DNA of 64,000 nucleotides, taken from contig CM060734.1 of NCBI GenBank assembly GCA_030704615.1, forward strand, positions 56,498,042 to 56,562,041. The letters run 5' to 3'. The stretch is from Takakia lepidozioides (lineage: Eukaryota; Streptophyta; Takakiopsida; Takakiales; Takakiaceae). The stretch's first letter is position 1. Each line of letters begins with the position of its first letter. The position numbers and the translations under genes were made by a program. Shown piece after piece: positions 46,601 to 59,823 of this stretch. The notes beneath the pieces are model-generated. The model was given only the letters and a program-made list of their open reading frames with translations, did no database searches and had not been told where the DNA came from.

Positions 46601-49600
46601 TCAGGCAGTAGCGACCAGTCATCGGCAGAACTCTTTATGTGTGGTTTTCACGTCTTAGTTACCCTGATCTAAACTGCAGAGCTGCAACATACTGCAGTCT
46701 AACAGTACCAAGAGAACAGGGACGGAATACCAGGGGCAATCACACATGTGTCCCAAATCAAAGAAAATGTGCAACAAAGCAAAGCTAACATTAGCACATT
46801 CCTGTACCAGACATGGTGCAGCAAAGTGATCCTCCATAAAGATGAACCAAGGAAAATAGTCAAACTGCTAAACAGTGAGCCCTGTCCTGTGCCCCATCAC
46901 TACAATTTGGTAGTAAAACTGTAGAGGGACGCTACCATCACACCCAAATACATGTCAGCATAGTGGATGATCATTGTCCTCAAACAGAAAGGCACCCAGT
47001 ATGCAGACCTGGGGCCAGAGATACATGTAAATGTTACTCTGCTGCAAGGTTGCTCAACAACACTGGAACCCAGGATAATCACGTCGATGGCTGATGAACG
47101 CAGGTGATTTCCCCATGGCATTCTTGTGAACTTTAGGGACTCAATACATAGATAGACACACACCTGAGAAAGCTGTGAGGCAGTCCGTTCATAGTTGAAG
47201 CCGCACTTCAGGATATTTGTCCAATTGCCCTCGCCACACTTCTCAACAGCTGCAATAAGTTCCAAGTCCTCCTCGGGGGTCCAAAGCCTTCGCTTCTTCC
47301 TATCTGTCTGACTTAAAACTCCAGCCAGCAGAGCATTAGCATTTGCGGAAGTGGGGGCTGAGTTTCCTGATTGGCTGTTCCCAGTGGCATTCCAAGCCGC
47401 AAGCCCATTGGTTGGTGTAGGAACTCCTTTAGCAGATGTAGTGCCTGCCAATGTTCCTCCCCCATTTGAAGTACCTGACAAAGCTGGAACCTGTCCGAGT
47501 GAAGGGTCACAATTGTCAACATGTGTGTGCCCATAAAATTGAATGTACTCATAAGACATTGTTTGTGCCTTGTGGCCATAGACCCTGCCCCCAGTTAGGG
47601 CAGAACGAAAGAGGGAACATATACTTAACTTTGTGAGGGGGCTCACTCCAGTAGTGGGACTTACCTCGGTATAACCAATTAGTTTGGGCTTCCCAGATAT
47701 CCTCTAGAAAGCCCTTCACACAAGCATCAGCCTGCTGTGCCTGTGAAATAGAGGAAGACACACAGACAGGAAAAAGCAGAGTGCCCTTGCAAAGACCGGG
47801 ATTACAAGAATCACCCACATGAATAACTGCTGCAGCAAGATCTCCATCTTTAGATTTTGACTTTGAGATCTGATCTGCCTTTCGTTTGAGAGCAACACCT
47901 GTGATCCCATGTCGTTGCATGTCTGCCTGCATCATAGCAGTCCACTAGTAGTTATAATCCACTAGTAATTGAGAAAGCTAAGTAATCTAAGATCTCCATG
48001 ACTACACAACCACTTGGCAAGTTGACACCCATCGAACAACTCACCCCGTAATAACCAGGACTGTATTGCGAGCCAGCTTGTTGTGGGAGCTTTCTTGCTG
48101 AAACCACCGGTGGGATTTGTTGCTGAACTTCTAGAAAATCCCAGCCAGAGTGACATTGGCCAACCAATGCTCCTTCATACATAACATGGTAACTGTACTA
48201 GCACAAAGCTCTGGTGATCGATGGTTCGGAGTTACGCTAGTGCGATTGCAATTGTCATGAAGGTTCTGCTCCGGAAACTATTCAACCACCCCTTGCAAGA
48301 TACAATCTCCTCATTCCTAGGTGGATACTCCACTGTCCTAGTCACAGCTATCTAAACCATTTCACGAAACCCCTCACCCTGAACAACTGCAAAGGCAGAA
48401 GTGATCCTAGATCTAACATAACACCAAGGCATGATGGAGGAAAGCAATTACCTTAACACATAGAGACACCTCTCCTGCAGTTTCAGAGCTGACAGCAGGA
48501 ACAGCCTCCAGCTCCAATTCAAGGTCACTTTCATCATCCTAAAATGTACAGTGGAATTTGAGACTCTGCGTGATTAGAATAACCTCCCATAAAGGAAGAT
48601 CTTTATACATCACGGCGCTGTGTTGCGTCGAAACTTTCTGACCACTTCCTACAGGCTCGCTGTACTCAGGCACAGGACAAAATCCTATGGAGAATCAGAG
48701 ACACAAAGTCTCCTTAGTGCTACCTGCATTCCCAAGAGCTTGACTGCAATCCTCATGACCTGCTGCAGGACAGCAAGTATCCTGCGACATGATCTGTTGT
48801 GGTCAACATGTACAGGGAGAAAAACAGATTTCAATTCTCACTGCAAACCTTATATATAGGACAGCAGGTATAGATTTTACAGGAACAGCAAAAGAGATGC
48901 AAAGTTGAGCACAAACCAGAGGTTGAGTATCGTCATCCGAACATTGCCCAAGCTCGGCACGATAGGCGAGTGACCGCCACAATGCTTGATACTCTCTTGC
49001 ACTGGTGATGCCAGTGGTGGAGCTCTTAATCAGAGCATCCCAGTCCAGTTTTGCAGTCTCACATTTTGCGATTTCTCGCAGTAGAGTCAGCAATATGCTT
49101 GGACTGTACCTGTATCAGCAGTTGCAGTTTGCCAAGTTGATTAGCATCATCATCGATATTGTGTGGATTCTCTCAGCGCCAGTAATATGCGTCTGGGGAA
49201 GGATTAAGGCTTACTGTAGGGTCTCAGGTTGCATGTGAAATGGCCTAAAATTTTGCTATATGTACAGCTTGAGATAGGAAAGTACTGGCAGACCCCCACT
49301 GTCTGACCTAGTCTGCGACGCGAAGTATGAATTCATACCAAACAGCCACATATATGTCACCTTATTGTGGTTTGTATCCCGTATGAGAAGACAATACAAG
49401 CATGCGGGCTCCAGCTCCCGGTAAAATATACACCCCAATCGACACATGAGGAAGCAGTGGAGTGCCCGGACAGATGGATCTCTAATCTGTCATTCTACAC
49501 CATACCTCCAATCCAGAAATCAGCTAAGAACGACATAAATCCTTCGGACCTTCTCAGTCATAAGAGTCGAAAAAAGAGTGCAGATGCAACCACATGTTCT

Positions 49601-50011
49601 GGAGGATCAGCAAGCCCATGATCCGTTACCAGCATTGCTACCCATCACAATGTTTAGAGGCAACGGCGTCCATTGACGATAGGGCAGACAATAGCTGGCC
49701 TGGAGTTGATTGTACGATACAAACTGAGTTTCCATATACCAACCTAGACATGCCATCCCTGACGTTGAATTCCGACGTTGCGAGGAGATGCGTAACATCA
49801 ACCAGGCTTTTACTCAGCCCCACGTTACTACACCCTGGCTGAACGATACAACTTCGATGTCAGAAACCCACTCATGAATACTCTTACCGACACAGAAGAA
49901 CAAACCAAACGCAGTTGTCCCAGAGGTGAGAGCACGATCATCGTCTCTCATCCCATACCTTTTCACAAGAGGAGCGACGTCAGATTCTGAAAACGCAACT
50001 TTCTTCCTCAT
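43648..50011 (-). CDS. SANT/MYB-like nuclear protein (At1g58220-like)
   Basis: Exons from the 5' end: 50011-49959, 49109-48917, 48538-48452, further ones near 48180-48055 and 47935-47820, one ending near 47664, then 47490-47164, 45973-44983 and a last one from about 44420 to the stop at 43648. The N-terminal part carries a conserved helical region: VAPLVKRY joined to SPSILLTLLREI, LDWDALIKSSTTGITSAREY and WRSLAYRAEL. An acidic segment (DDESDLELELEAVPAVSSE) follows. The SANT/MYB domain reads RRLWTPEEDLELIAAVEKCG and NWTNILK ... RTASQLSQ, then RWALIRKR across the intron. The tail of about 500 residues is rich in Ala, Gly, Thr, Ser and Pro, with little fold. The Arabidopsis relatives are homeodomain-like/MYB proteins presumed to bind DNA or chromatin. 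The true start may lie further upstream, as the exon is open above 50011. Confidence 0.78.
44778..44807 (+). repeat. (TTC)n microsatellite
   Basis: About ten TTC units in an intron of the SANT gene. Read on the minus strand it gives a false run of Glu after the real exon end at 44983. Confidence 0.9.
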
Positions 50012-50916
50012 CCTGAAACAGCTGCAGCAGGCTACAAGCTGCCTACGGAGTTCTTCCTCGCTGCTGCATTCTGAATCCTGCCTGTTTTATCATTCCTCGA
50101 AGTTAGAGAGCAAGAATCCAGCCATCTTGCCACTTTCTTCTTGTCCACCAGGGTTTATGAAGGAGACAGTAGAGCCCTTTACTGCACTTCCGTCCAACCT
50201 GGGTGGTACTCACTGCGGGTACAACCGCGGTTACTTTACACTATAACAAAGATTCTGTAGCGCAGTGTTCGGAATGGAATGCAGATCACCAACACGAGAG
50301 CCGTGGACACTACTTGATGATTTATGCAAACCTCATCCCCAAGGCCGCGCAAATCTGTTGGAACTACCTCTTCAGTAGCAGGATGTCGTGAAGATTTTAC
50401 TTGCCAGCATGGACGGGCACCCAAAATACCCAGATCCGATCGTACCTAGAACGACAAATGCAGTTGCTGTCTGATTACCTCCTGCTGTGTACGATTTAAG
50501 AAGCATGTAGTTCAGTGTGGGGGTTTTGTGTGGTTTAGTCTCAACACCACATGAAGAGCATGCGTATTGAGGAGCCTATTGTTTCGCGTCTATTATTTCC
50601 CTTGCCGATGAGCAGCAGAAGGTGAACTTTATTTGATGACTATCTTCCTTTGCCGACTGCCGACCTAGCCACATCAAAGACGGCATCTCGATCCGTGATG
50701 TAAGTTGCAAACATGAAGCTTTAATGCTAAGATGTTTTCTGGGTTCGCACGGAGAGGCGTGTTCTGTAGTCTCGTGAGTCTAGTGAGTTGCATGGCAGTA
50801 ATTTGTTTGGTTGCAGCTGACTGAAAATTGGAGATTGTGTCGATTGCAATGATAGGGAGATAGGGCAGCCAGAGGTGATCGATGAGAAGTACAATCCAAG
50901 TAAACAGGTCACTGCA
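50012..50916. promoter_or_regulatory. Shared upstream region of two divergent genes
   Basis: Lies between the SANT gene (minus) and the FHA gene (plus). It contains the likely 5' leaders of both and possibly an upstream exon of the SANT gene. No TATA box or other site can be named with confidence. Confidence 0.4.
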
Positions 50917-53900
50917 ATGGCGGGCACATCTGCAGATGTGAGCCCTGCAGCAGCCCATGAAGATGCGGGAGGAGAAAGAAGAGGTGGTGAAGTTGGAGCG
51001 GCTGACTTCTCACAGGGGGTTTCCCTTCAAAGGACTTTTGGGGCTCCCAAGTTCGATATCAAATCAGCGGCCCAGTCACTGGCAGTACAACCAGTACCGA
51101 ATTCGCGGCCAGACCTTTGGGGCATGTTGAGTGCTCTTTCTGACAAAGCTAGGAGTCGACCTCAGGTATGGGCGCACTTTCCATCCTTTCCACGAGGGTA
51201 GTTCATAATAATAATGGTGGACAGTGGTGCAACAAGTAATTCTGGGAATATGAGATGTCCAGTGCATGGTGATCTCATTCTTGATCTTGAAGCTAGGTCA
51301 TGCGCATTGCGCAGTTATACTCATGTCACGTCCTGTATGGTTGGGAGGTTCAGATGCTGTTTGCGGGTGCCTATGTGGTTTAGAGTAGTGGAATTAAGAC
51401 TGCGCATATGTAGGAGTAGATGAGCAATTAGCAGCACTGCAAGCTAGTTATGTGTATTGTGACTTCTGCTTTACTTCTGCTTTGCCTCCTCATGGAGAGG
51501 CACCTCAGGATACTCATTTCATGGGGTGACCTTGGTGGTTTGGTAAAGGGTTCCCACATTATGTTGCACACTTCAGAGCACATACTGGGTCGCATTGTGA
51601 AGGATGTGTGTTGCCGAATCGAATCACCAAATGTTAGTGGAAGGCATTGCACAGTTTGTAGGAAAATTGCGACTTCAGATGGAAGAACCCGGCCCTTCAA
51701 TCGCAATCTATGTGCTGGAGAGCATGTGGTGGTTACCGTCAAAGATTTTAGGTACAACCTTTTTTTACCTGATGAAAATTGGGGATTGCTATGGATAGTG
51801 TCATTGGCTTCCCTGCTGGCTAGAGGAAGCGGCTCGTATTTACGCTGGCTTCTACCGGAGTCTGTTTTCTCTCTCTCTCTCTCTCTCTCTCCCCCTCTCT
51901 TTGATTTGGTATGCATTGTAGTTTCTCCGTATAGGCAACCAATAGATGGGATTAGTTTGGTTTGAAGTTTTCTTTTGAGCTACACCAATGGAGGGTAGAA
52001 TATGGCATAATATCGAAGCTTTGCTACTGTCTTTGGCTGATTTTGATGTGGAATGTAGCTCAAATGGAACATATATTAACCATCAAAGACTCCAGAAAAA
52101 TGGTGCTGAAGTACAACTCCAGCATGGGGACATTCTCTCACTGGTTGCTGCAGCAGAGCATGGTGAGCAAAATTTATTTTATCCTTGTGAATTACTGGCA
52201 GTAGGTGGGTTGGTTATGTGGACATATAGAAGTTGGAATTTCTCACTTTTGGGATCTCTATCTGGTTCCTAATATATACAGCCACCTTCTCTAGGGGGCA
52301 ACCCTAATAACATTTTGTCCCATGTTTTTTCATCTCCAGAAAATGCGTTCGCGTTCGTCTACCGGGAGGTGTCAGCAGTCAGAAATGTGGCAGGTCCATC
52401 AGCCTCAGGTGAACCTAGCGAGGCAATACGGCAGCCTCTTAAGAGAAAGGACACCCCACCTGGTAAGCTTTTCCTTGGAACTGTTAGGAGAGGCATTGGG
52501 TCTTGTTTCCACCCACTGTATTGAGTATTGCATTGTCATGTTCTATCACAGCCTCAACAAATGCAGGAACTATTCCCATGAAGAGACTGCCCTTTACAGC
52601 AGAGTTTGCTGTGATCGACTGGTAGGGGCCTGCAGATTATGCTTTGATAGTTAATGGTTGAGCTGGAAGCTAGTGTGAGTAGGTTCATTCCAATGGTGTT
52701 GGAGGCCTGTGATTTGTTGGTCCTGTGCTGTAAGAGGAGAACTTGTGATGTGCCATCTGGGTTCAGAAGACTGGGGTATGGTGTTGGCCTCCCTGTTGTG
52801 CTGTCCAGCACACTTCTGATTGATCCACTTTGCAAAGGATTCCTCATATTTTACGGCTGCTATGTAGTATTATAGTATCCTATCTCAGCTCTTGGAGCTA
52901 ATTGTTCAATTGTCTATTCCCTGATGAGATTGTCTAGCTAAACTGGCTTGCAAGCTCTGGTAGAAAGTAACATTGTTGTTTATGTTCAGAGGATGAGGCC
53001 GAAGGAGACGGTGGAGATGCAAAGCGTATCAAGGGCCTTGGTAGTGGTGGGCCCGATGGTCCTGTCTTTCTCAACGATGTTCGTCGACTGCAACGATCAA
53101 ATGAGGTGAGGAAGCTGGTGCTTTGATTTCCATGACAGTCTGGAAAAGGAATACTTTATAAGCTCAGTAGGTGCTCAGTATCTCTATCTGAGCATCTCCT
53201 GTAGGGAGTATTGGAAATCAGATCTCAGATAGAATAGTTTGCAAAACTTGGGAGTACTTGGATTGTCCACCAGTCTGGCTTGCTCCAAAGGATTACCACA
53301 AATGTTGGGTTGTCAAGAGTGCAAACATCGATTGTGTAGAGTACCCAGACAACAAGTGAAACCCCAAGTTAGCAGAGTTCTGACCATGAAGCGCTGCAGG
53401 ATGAGCCTGCGTTGGGCAGGGCAACATTGGGTGCACCTTGGGTCTCAAGGGTGGTGTCGGGTTGAAATTCAGAACCCAGATTGACTGCTGGGCTCTCATT
53501 TTCGCCTGAGTGGGTGCCAACAAGGCTTCACTTTCCCCTAGTGTAAAGCCTCCAAAGCCTATTGAGAAATTCTGACAAATGAATTGTTGCCATTTCAATC
53601 TGGTCAATTGGGATGAAGAATACCGTCAGTGATATCTACGACAGTTAAGGAAGGAAGGGTTGAGAGAGAGATGTGTTCTGTGATGCAGTTCTCCAGTTGT
53701 GATCATACACTTGATTGTTCCAACCTCGGTGGTAGTCACCTACGTTTATTTTTAGGATGGAATGGTTTAGTTCACATTGTTGGGGTATTTTTTGGAAGCA
53801 GGAGCTGAGGCAGCAGTTGGAGGCCCATGTGCTCAATATTGAGAAGATGCGCTCTGAACACCGCGCTGCCGAGGCGCGCCATGATGCTGTTGGCTTCTGA

Positions 53901-56900
53901 CCCACTTTCTTGTTTTCAAACTTTGCAGGCTGTACATGATTCTAGTTGTGTTGTCAACTAGAAGTCTGGGCTTCATGTAGCCAGTATTGGAGAAGCCCAG
54001 CAAGTCTTGGTCTCTTAGCTGTTGTTAGCTCTTCTGTTTAGTGCTGATGTGCATTGCTGTGAACTTCATCACAACATGCTGTCATAACAATTCCTTGGTC
54101 TTGACTTGCAATGTATGTTGATCATGATCAGAGTTTAGTTTATTAAGTGTGATGTTCCTTCATTTGCAGCTTGGTTTGCAACCTGATGCAAATGAATATG
54201 CGCCAATATCTGTTCCCTGGGAGACTTTGTCAAATTCAGTTCACTTGATATACATGAAGGTTTTGGGTCAAAGACCTCTGATTACTGATGTCTTGCATTT
54301 AACTGTGAGGTAAAATCTCCTGTTCTCCATTTCTCAGGAGGTAAAGGAAGTGCGGGCATCTGTTTCAGATAAGTTTACAATCCAGATAGAGGACATCCGA
54401 GTTGAGCTTGCCAAGAAAGGAAAGGAGCTGGAGGAATCTGTCACAATATGTTCCCAGCAGCAAACCACTATCGAGGATCTGAAGCAGCATCTTGCAGTTG
54501 CTGCCCAGTCACGCTTTGATGCAGAAGAGGCCATAGAAAAGTATCTAACATATCTTCCTCCTTTCAGGGATTACAAAGGAATTTATGTAGAAGTCTTTAC
54601 TATCATCTTTCTTAGTGTGCTCTTTCAAACTGTGCCTATCTTAGAGACATTGGTTGGCATTTTTCTGCCTCTCAAGGTCATTAAAACAGATAGTTGCTCT
54701 CGTGGAGAGGCTGAATTTGTGGTTATGCTGGAGCTAATGCAGTTGATATTTGAAGCTTTAAGTGAAGAGCCTAAGGGCCTTGGCACCTGAATATTACTTG
54801 TCAGTCAGAGGTCGTCAACCCTACGTCTAAGATTCCAAAGTTCAGTAATTGTTCCAAGTTAACATGAAGATATTCTGACAGGAGAAGCTCACCTGTCTCT
54901 CACACGCCAATGTCCACCAACATACTAAGGATTCCTTGATTGCAGACAGAAAGGCAGTATTCAAGAACTGGAGAAACGGCTGGAGGATGAACGTATTCAG
55001 CACACCAAGGAAAGGGCAGAGGCAGAAGCGAATATGAAGGCAGCTTTGGAACGAGTGCGCATTGAAGCCTCAGAAGAGCTCAAGCGACAGATGGAGGCTG
55101 CTGCCCGTCAGAGCAAGCAGCATGGAGACATGATACTGGCCCTTCAGGTTTCCTTTCCCTTCCATCAACTCGTCAGCACTGAAGCAGAGTCCTCAGTCAC
55201 TTCTTCTAAGGTTTATGGTCAATTGGATTATTTTTATAAGTAGATCAACCTCAGGCCTGAAAAGATATCCAATCCAGCATGTGACGACCTCCACGAAATG
55301 TTGCATATCAAGTGTTTCCCTAGTCTGTCTCTCTACTGCCTTGTCCTCACCTTTGATCATCTCTCTCTCTCTCTCAGTTGACATCACCCGTTCAACCAAA
55401 CAAACAAACATGCAGCAATCTGATTGACCATCCCAATCACCCTGCACTATGATTCAATTCCACTATAGCATCTTTTGACTATCCAGTTATAGTTTGCTAG
55501 TTCACTCTGGTGGCATTGGTGGGTTGACACAACGAGGTTGTGTGTTTGCACCTTTCATATAGTCCCCATGGTTCTCTCGAGTGTTATTACCTGGAAAAGA
55601 GAGCTATGAGTGATCATTGGCATCTTACATGCCTAGATTGTCACAGGGTCGGTGACATTTTTTGGGGGCATTTGCTCTTTGGAGATGCCACGAGGAAGAC
55701 TACCGTTTTTGTCACTAGTGGGTTGTCCATCCATTTGAGTAGTCTCCAGACAGTAAGCAGATTGTTTCCAATAAGGTACTCATACGAGTGGCTTTCAGAG
55801 GTGCCCTAGCAGCTTACAAGTAACTATACCTTGAATTGATACCTTCTGGCTGCAGGAAGCAGACAAAGAGAACCGAATTGTGGCTGAAAACCTGAGGAAA
55901 AAAATGGTAAGCTCACCGTTTCTCATCTTGGGAAGTCAAAATTGAGGGATACTAGCAGTCTACTTGAAAGCTTTGAGACCTTGCTGTAGAGTCCATGTCG
56001 AGGGTGTAACATAGACCGGAGTGACTCTTGTCTATGTATTTACACATTTGACTCAAGGTTGGCTTCATCGAACACTGGAACCCGAGTTGACTGAAAGTAT
56101 AACACATCACATTCGAAATTGTTGCACACTGATGTTTATTCTCCAGGGAAGAGTCATGAACAAATTCGTTGGCCCATCAGGCATGGCTTGGGTCATGAGA
56201 TACCCTGTAGCTTTATGATAATGGTACAAGCTAGCCAGTAGATTAGGACTTGAGAGGAACAACATTTCAGAATGTGCATGTCTTTTGGATTTTGTCACAG
56301 GATTTTGAAAGGGCAGCAGTTGTAACTGCCGAGGAAAAATGCCGCCGCTTGGAGGCTCAGCTTCAGGAGGAACGAAATCTCATGGCAATTGCACGCGATG
56401 TAAGTCTTGCCAATACTGCCATTACCATCTTGAGTGGTTTCCGGCGACACTAATTGGCAAAAGCTCACAAGCATGGGCTTCATATTTAATTGCAGCTGGT
56501 TGCACTTACTCCCTTGTGCTGAAGGTACCCGCCACCTATGGATTTCAAGCCTGACAGTGTAGTGAGCCAATGAAGTAAGCTGTAATTGTTGCTACTGTTC
56601 TTAGCATGGTTCAGCAATCACTGGAGAGTGCTTTGCTGTGGGTTGTTCGACATGTCCTTGAACTTTGTCGTTGCCCTTGTCCAACTGGATGTATCTCAAC
56701 CTTGCTGGCATATTTAGCTTGAAGTGACTCCATGCTCTTCAGCTAATGGAATATGTCTATGTTTGTGTGTTGATGTAGAGAGCTGTTGAAGTTGAGAAGG
56801 AATTGCAGCAAGCATACAAGGAGTTGGAAGGCGAAAAGGTAAAATGTTGTAGACTTTGTCGATGTTATCTGGGTTCATTTGTCTTTTGGAGATTCCCCAA

Positions 56901-59428
56901 AAGGGCTTACCTCCTGTGCAGTTCCTTAATACATGTGGGGAATAGGTGTGGTTATCTTCTTTGTCATATTTGGATGTCAATTTCCTGAGATCATTGTGTC
57001 TGAGTTAATCTTATGGGCTTCGATAGCTGCGGTTGTACCTTAAGATTTCAATGTCATGGTGTACACCGATTGACTTCACAGTAACCTGCAGACTTAGAAA
57101 CAGTTAGTTAAACAGGGGTATGTGTGTCAGGCTTCAAGGGAAGTTGCAGAGGCCAAGGTTGCAAGTCTGGAGTTCGAGATGGAAGCAGCTATGAGGGACC
57201 TCGCATTAGAGAAACGGCGGTTGCAAGGTGCACGAGAGCGCATTGTTCTCCGGTATGTAGGTTGGGATGCAACTCTGTTATTTCTCGAATGTTTTAGCAC
57301 GCGTCACTCCAAACATTGAAATGTGAAAACTAAGAGGCGCATGCCTTTTCGGGAAAAATAAATAAAAATTGTGAGGTCACATTGAAATGCGAAGTTTCTG
57401 AGTTTGAGTGTTTTAATTTGAACAAGGTTAAGAAGGATGCTCACATATGGTGCTTTGGGGAGAGTTATTCTACTGCTCACTCACTGTAAATTCTATTCCA
57501 TTTTTGAGAGGTGGATCAGAAATTATAGAAAGCAGCTAAGTCCTGGCCCTGGGTGTCATTGTAGCAGAGAAACTCAGCTTCGAGCATTCCACTCCACTGC
57601 TGCAGAAATTGCCTCCCTGCAACAGAAGCAACAGGACCAGCTTGCTTCAATGTTGAGGACATTAGAAGATGGTGAAAGCGAGAACAATAAGTGTGATGTG
57701 GATGCACGCAGTTCAACCCCATCCACAAAAGCTTATGGGGGTTCACCTGATCATGACAGTAGGCTGAATGGTAAAGCTAGCAAGGATGGAGGAGGGGCCA
57801 CCCAGGGTAGATCTGGCAGTCAGCCTATGCAATTTGACACAGAGGCCCAGTCTCCACACAATACTATCATGGCAAGCATGCATGCAAATAATGTCAACAA
57901 CATCCCAGAGGGTGACAGGCCCAGCGGTACAAACGGTCTTCCCAGCAATTCTGACGACACAAATGATGGGAGCAGCTGTGAAGGGAAACCAAGAGACACA
58001 GAGATGACAGAGGAGGCTTCCGGAGAAGAAAACATCAAACAGGACTGGATGGGTGGGGATACACAAGTTGATAATTGGAGGACGGCCCCTACATTGGACC
58101 CTCCCATTGCTTCAAGAGGGACCAAGGTTCAAGGTAGCAAGACCTTCATTGAAGAATGCGTTTTCGGTAGTAAGGCAGGTTCTCGCCCATCTTCAACAGG
58201 TGCCGAGGTTGGATATACACAGCTATTGGAAGTTGGAGTTGCAGTTGCTCTGGAAGATACTGAGTGGGGTAAGGCAGGTTCTCGCCCATCTTCGACAGGT
58301 GCCGAGGTTGGATATACACAGCTATTGGAAGTTGGAGTTGCAGTTGCTCTGGAAGATACTGAGTGGGGGCAAAATTTAAGAAAAGTTGAGGAGTCTGATA
58401 ACCAAGCAGCTTCCAAGTCTTTAGGACACACACCCGGGTCTCATGTGTTGGATGCTGGTTCTCTTGGATTGAAAGTTGAGTGTCCACCACAGAATGATGA
58501 CCAAAAAGAGAAAGACGAGAAAATGGAAAATGAAGATGACGACGAGTCGCAAAATGACAACGTTAATGAGATACCAGGGGAGACGATGTTGCTGGATGAT
58601 GAAGAGTATGAGAAGAATCAGGGCCTGTTGTGTCGGGGGGGGAATCATGGGGCAAGGGTTGAGAACCAAATGGTGCCCTTTAGTACGGACAAAGACATCA
58701 TTGAGACCCCACAAGGTCCCCGTTTGGACTTTCCAGACAACGGTAGACGACACATCGCTGGGGATGATGGCTGCAGCATGAACAAGGGGGAACAATGGGA
58801 GCCTGTGGCCGCAAACGAGCATTTCAGGGTAGGCAGTGCCGGATTGAATGAGGCAGAGACAGAAAGCCGCAGAGAGTTTAAAAACTCCCTCGGCACAGCT
58901 GATCTAATGGCATCAGAGGCTGCTGGCAGCTGGGCAGTGGGTACCCCTGCCTCTGCTCATGGAGACAACGACTCTTGTTATAGTGATGACCCAGATGTTG
59001 GTAGGGAAGGTGCCCGTAGAATTAGTGATGAAGTAGACCAGGTAGAGTTTGCAGCAAGCCAAGTGGCCACCAATGATCTTCAGAAAGGGAAGCTGGGCCC
59101 CAGCAGCTCAGATTGTCCTGAAAGGAGAGATCTCAATGGTATAGATCCCGATGTGAATGCCAGTCAGACAACTCCGAAGATGAGCGGCCAGAGTCTGGTG
59201 GGCCCAACTTCCAATGAGCATCTAGCTCTGAGCGAAATGCTGAGCATAGTAGCACCTGAGTTTGGCAATTTGCAGGTAGTAGGAAGGAGAACTAATGACG
59301 TTTCAGACTCTGAGAGTCAGGAGGATCAGAGTACAGGTGAGGAAGAGGATGGAAGTCGTGAAGAGGGTGAAATTGGATGCTCCGTCGGGTTAGAACCTGT
59401 CAACCAGTCTCCTTCTGTATCTGACTAA
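50917..59428 (+). CDS. FHA-domain coiled-coil protein (At2g45460-like)
   Basis: Exons: 50917-51165, about 51498-51751, 52059-52162, 52340-52462, 52990-53105, 53802-53888, 54338-54540, 54946-55147, 55856-55906, 56301-56399, 56779-56838, 57131-57252, 57568-59428 (TAA). The phases agree at the joints. The FHA domain (exons 2-4) has its phosphothreonine-binding motifs: LGR, NVSGRHC, SSNGTY and a closing AFVYREV. Then come a basic nuclear-signal-like KRKDTPP and KRIK, FLNDVRRLQRSNE, and about 400 residues of coiled coil across exons 6-13 (ELRQQLEAHVLNIEKM, KRQMEAAARQSKQ, EEKCRRLEAQLQEER). The last exon adds about 600 acidic, Ser/Gly-rich disordered residues. It should bind a threonine-phosphorylated partner and self-associate through the coil. 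The partner is not known from the sequence. The exon 2 acceptor is the least certain border. A 33-residue tandem duplication sits in the last exon. Confidence 0.82.
51867..51891 (+). repeat. (CT)n microsatellite
   Basis: About eleven CT units in intron 2 of the FHA gene. Confidence 0.85.
55500..55810 (+). repeat. Possible SINE-like insertion in an intron
   Basis: TGGCATTGGTGG at about 55510 resembles a pol III box A, and GGTTGTGTGTTTGCA follows at about 55535 where a box B would be expected. This resembles the 14.66-kb fragment (GGTTGTGGGTTCCACA). It lies in the intron before exon 9 of the FHA gene. Weak. Confidence 0.2.
58172..58369 (+). repeat. 99-bp tandem duplication in the FHA gene
   Basis: Two adjacent 99-base copies (58172-58270, 58271-58369), almost identical, in frame. 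Each encodes 33 residues containing SRPSSTGAEVGYTQLLEVGV. Recent, since the copies have hardly diverged. Confidence 0.95.
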
Positions 59429-59823
59429 TATTGTACTGTAAGATCATTGCAATCTTCTGAGCCTGAATGTTGATGATCTGATGATCCCTGGCATGTCCAT
59501 GTGTGTGGTGAAAATCTATCAAGACTGTTACCAAGATAAACCATTGCTGCTCTTGAAGTTTTTCTGCAGAAACCCGATGTTATACATACAGCATTGAGAA
59601 AGATAAATTCGATGAGGAAGAGAGTTTGCAAGCAGGTGGTGTCCTAGCAAAACATAACAAACTGACATAATGGGATTTAGAAGACGATACACTATTTCCT
59701 CTTCATGGGACAATTTCCCACCAATACCAGAGACCTCGTCTACTGATTTTCTTTGCTTCCCCACTGCTCTCAACCCAAATTTTAAATCACTACACTGAAT
59801 ATGTGTACATAAGCAAGCACCCC

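Noticed and set aside
57743-58490. Minus-strand frames of 100-114 residues with a repeated peptide
   Set aside because: Shadows of the last exon of the FHA gene; the repeat is the 99-bp duplication read backwards.
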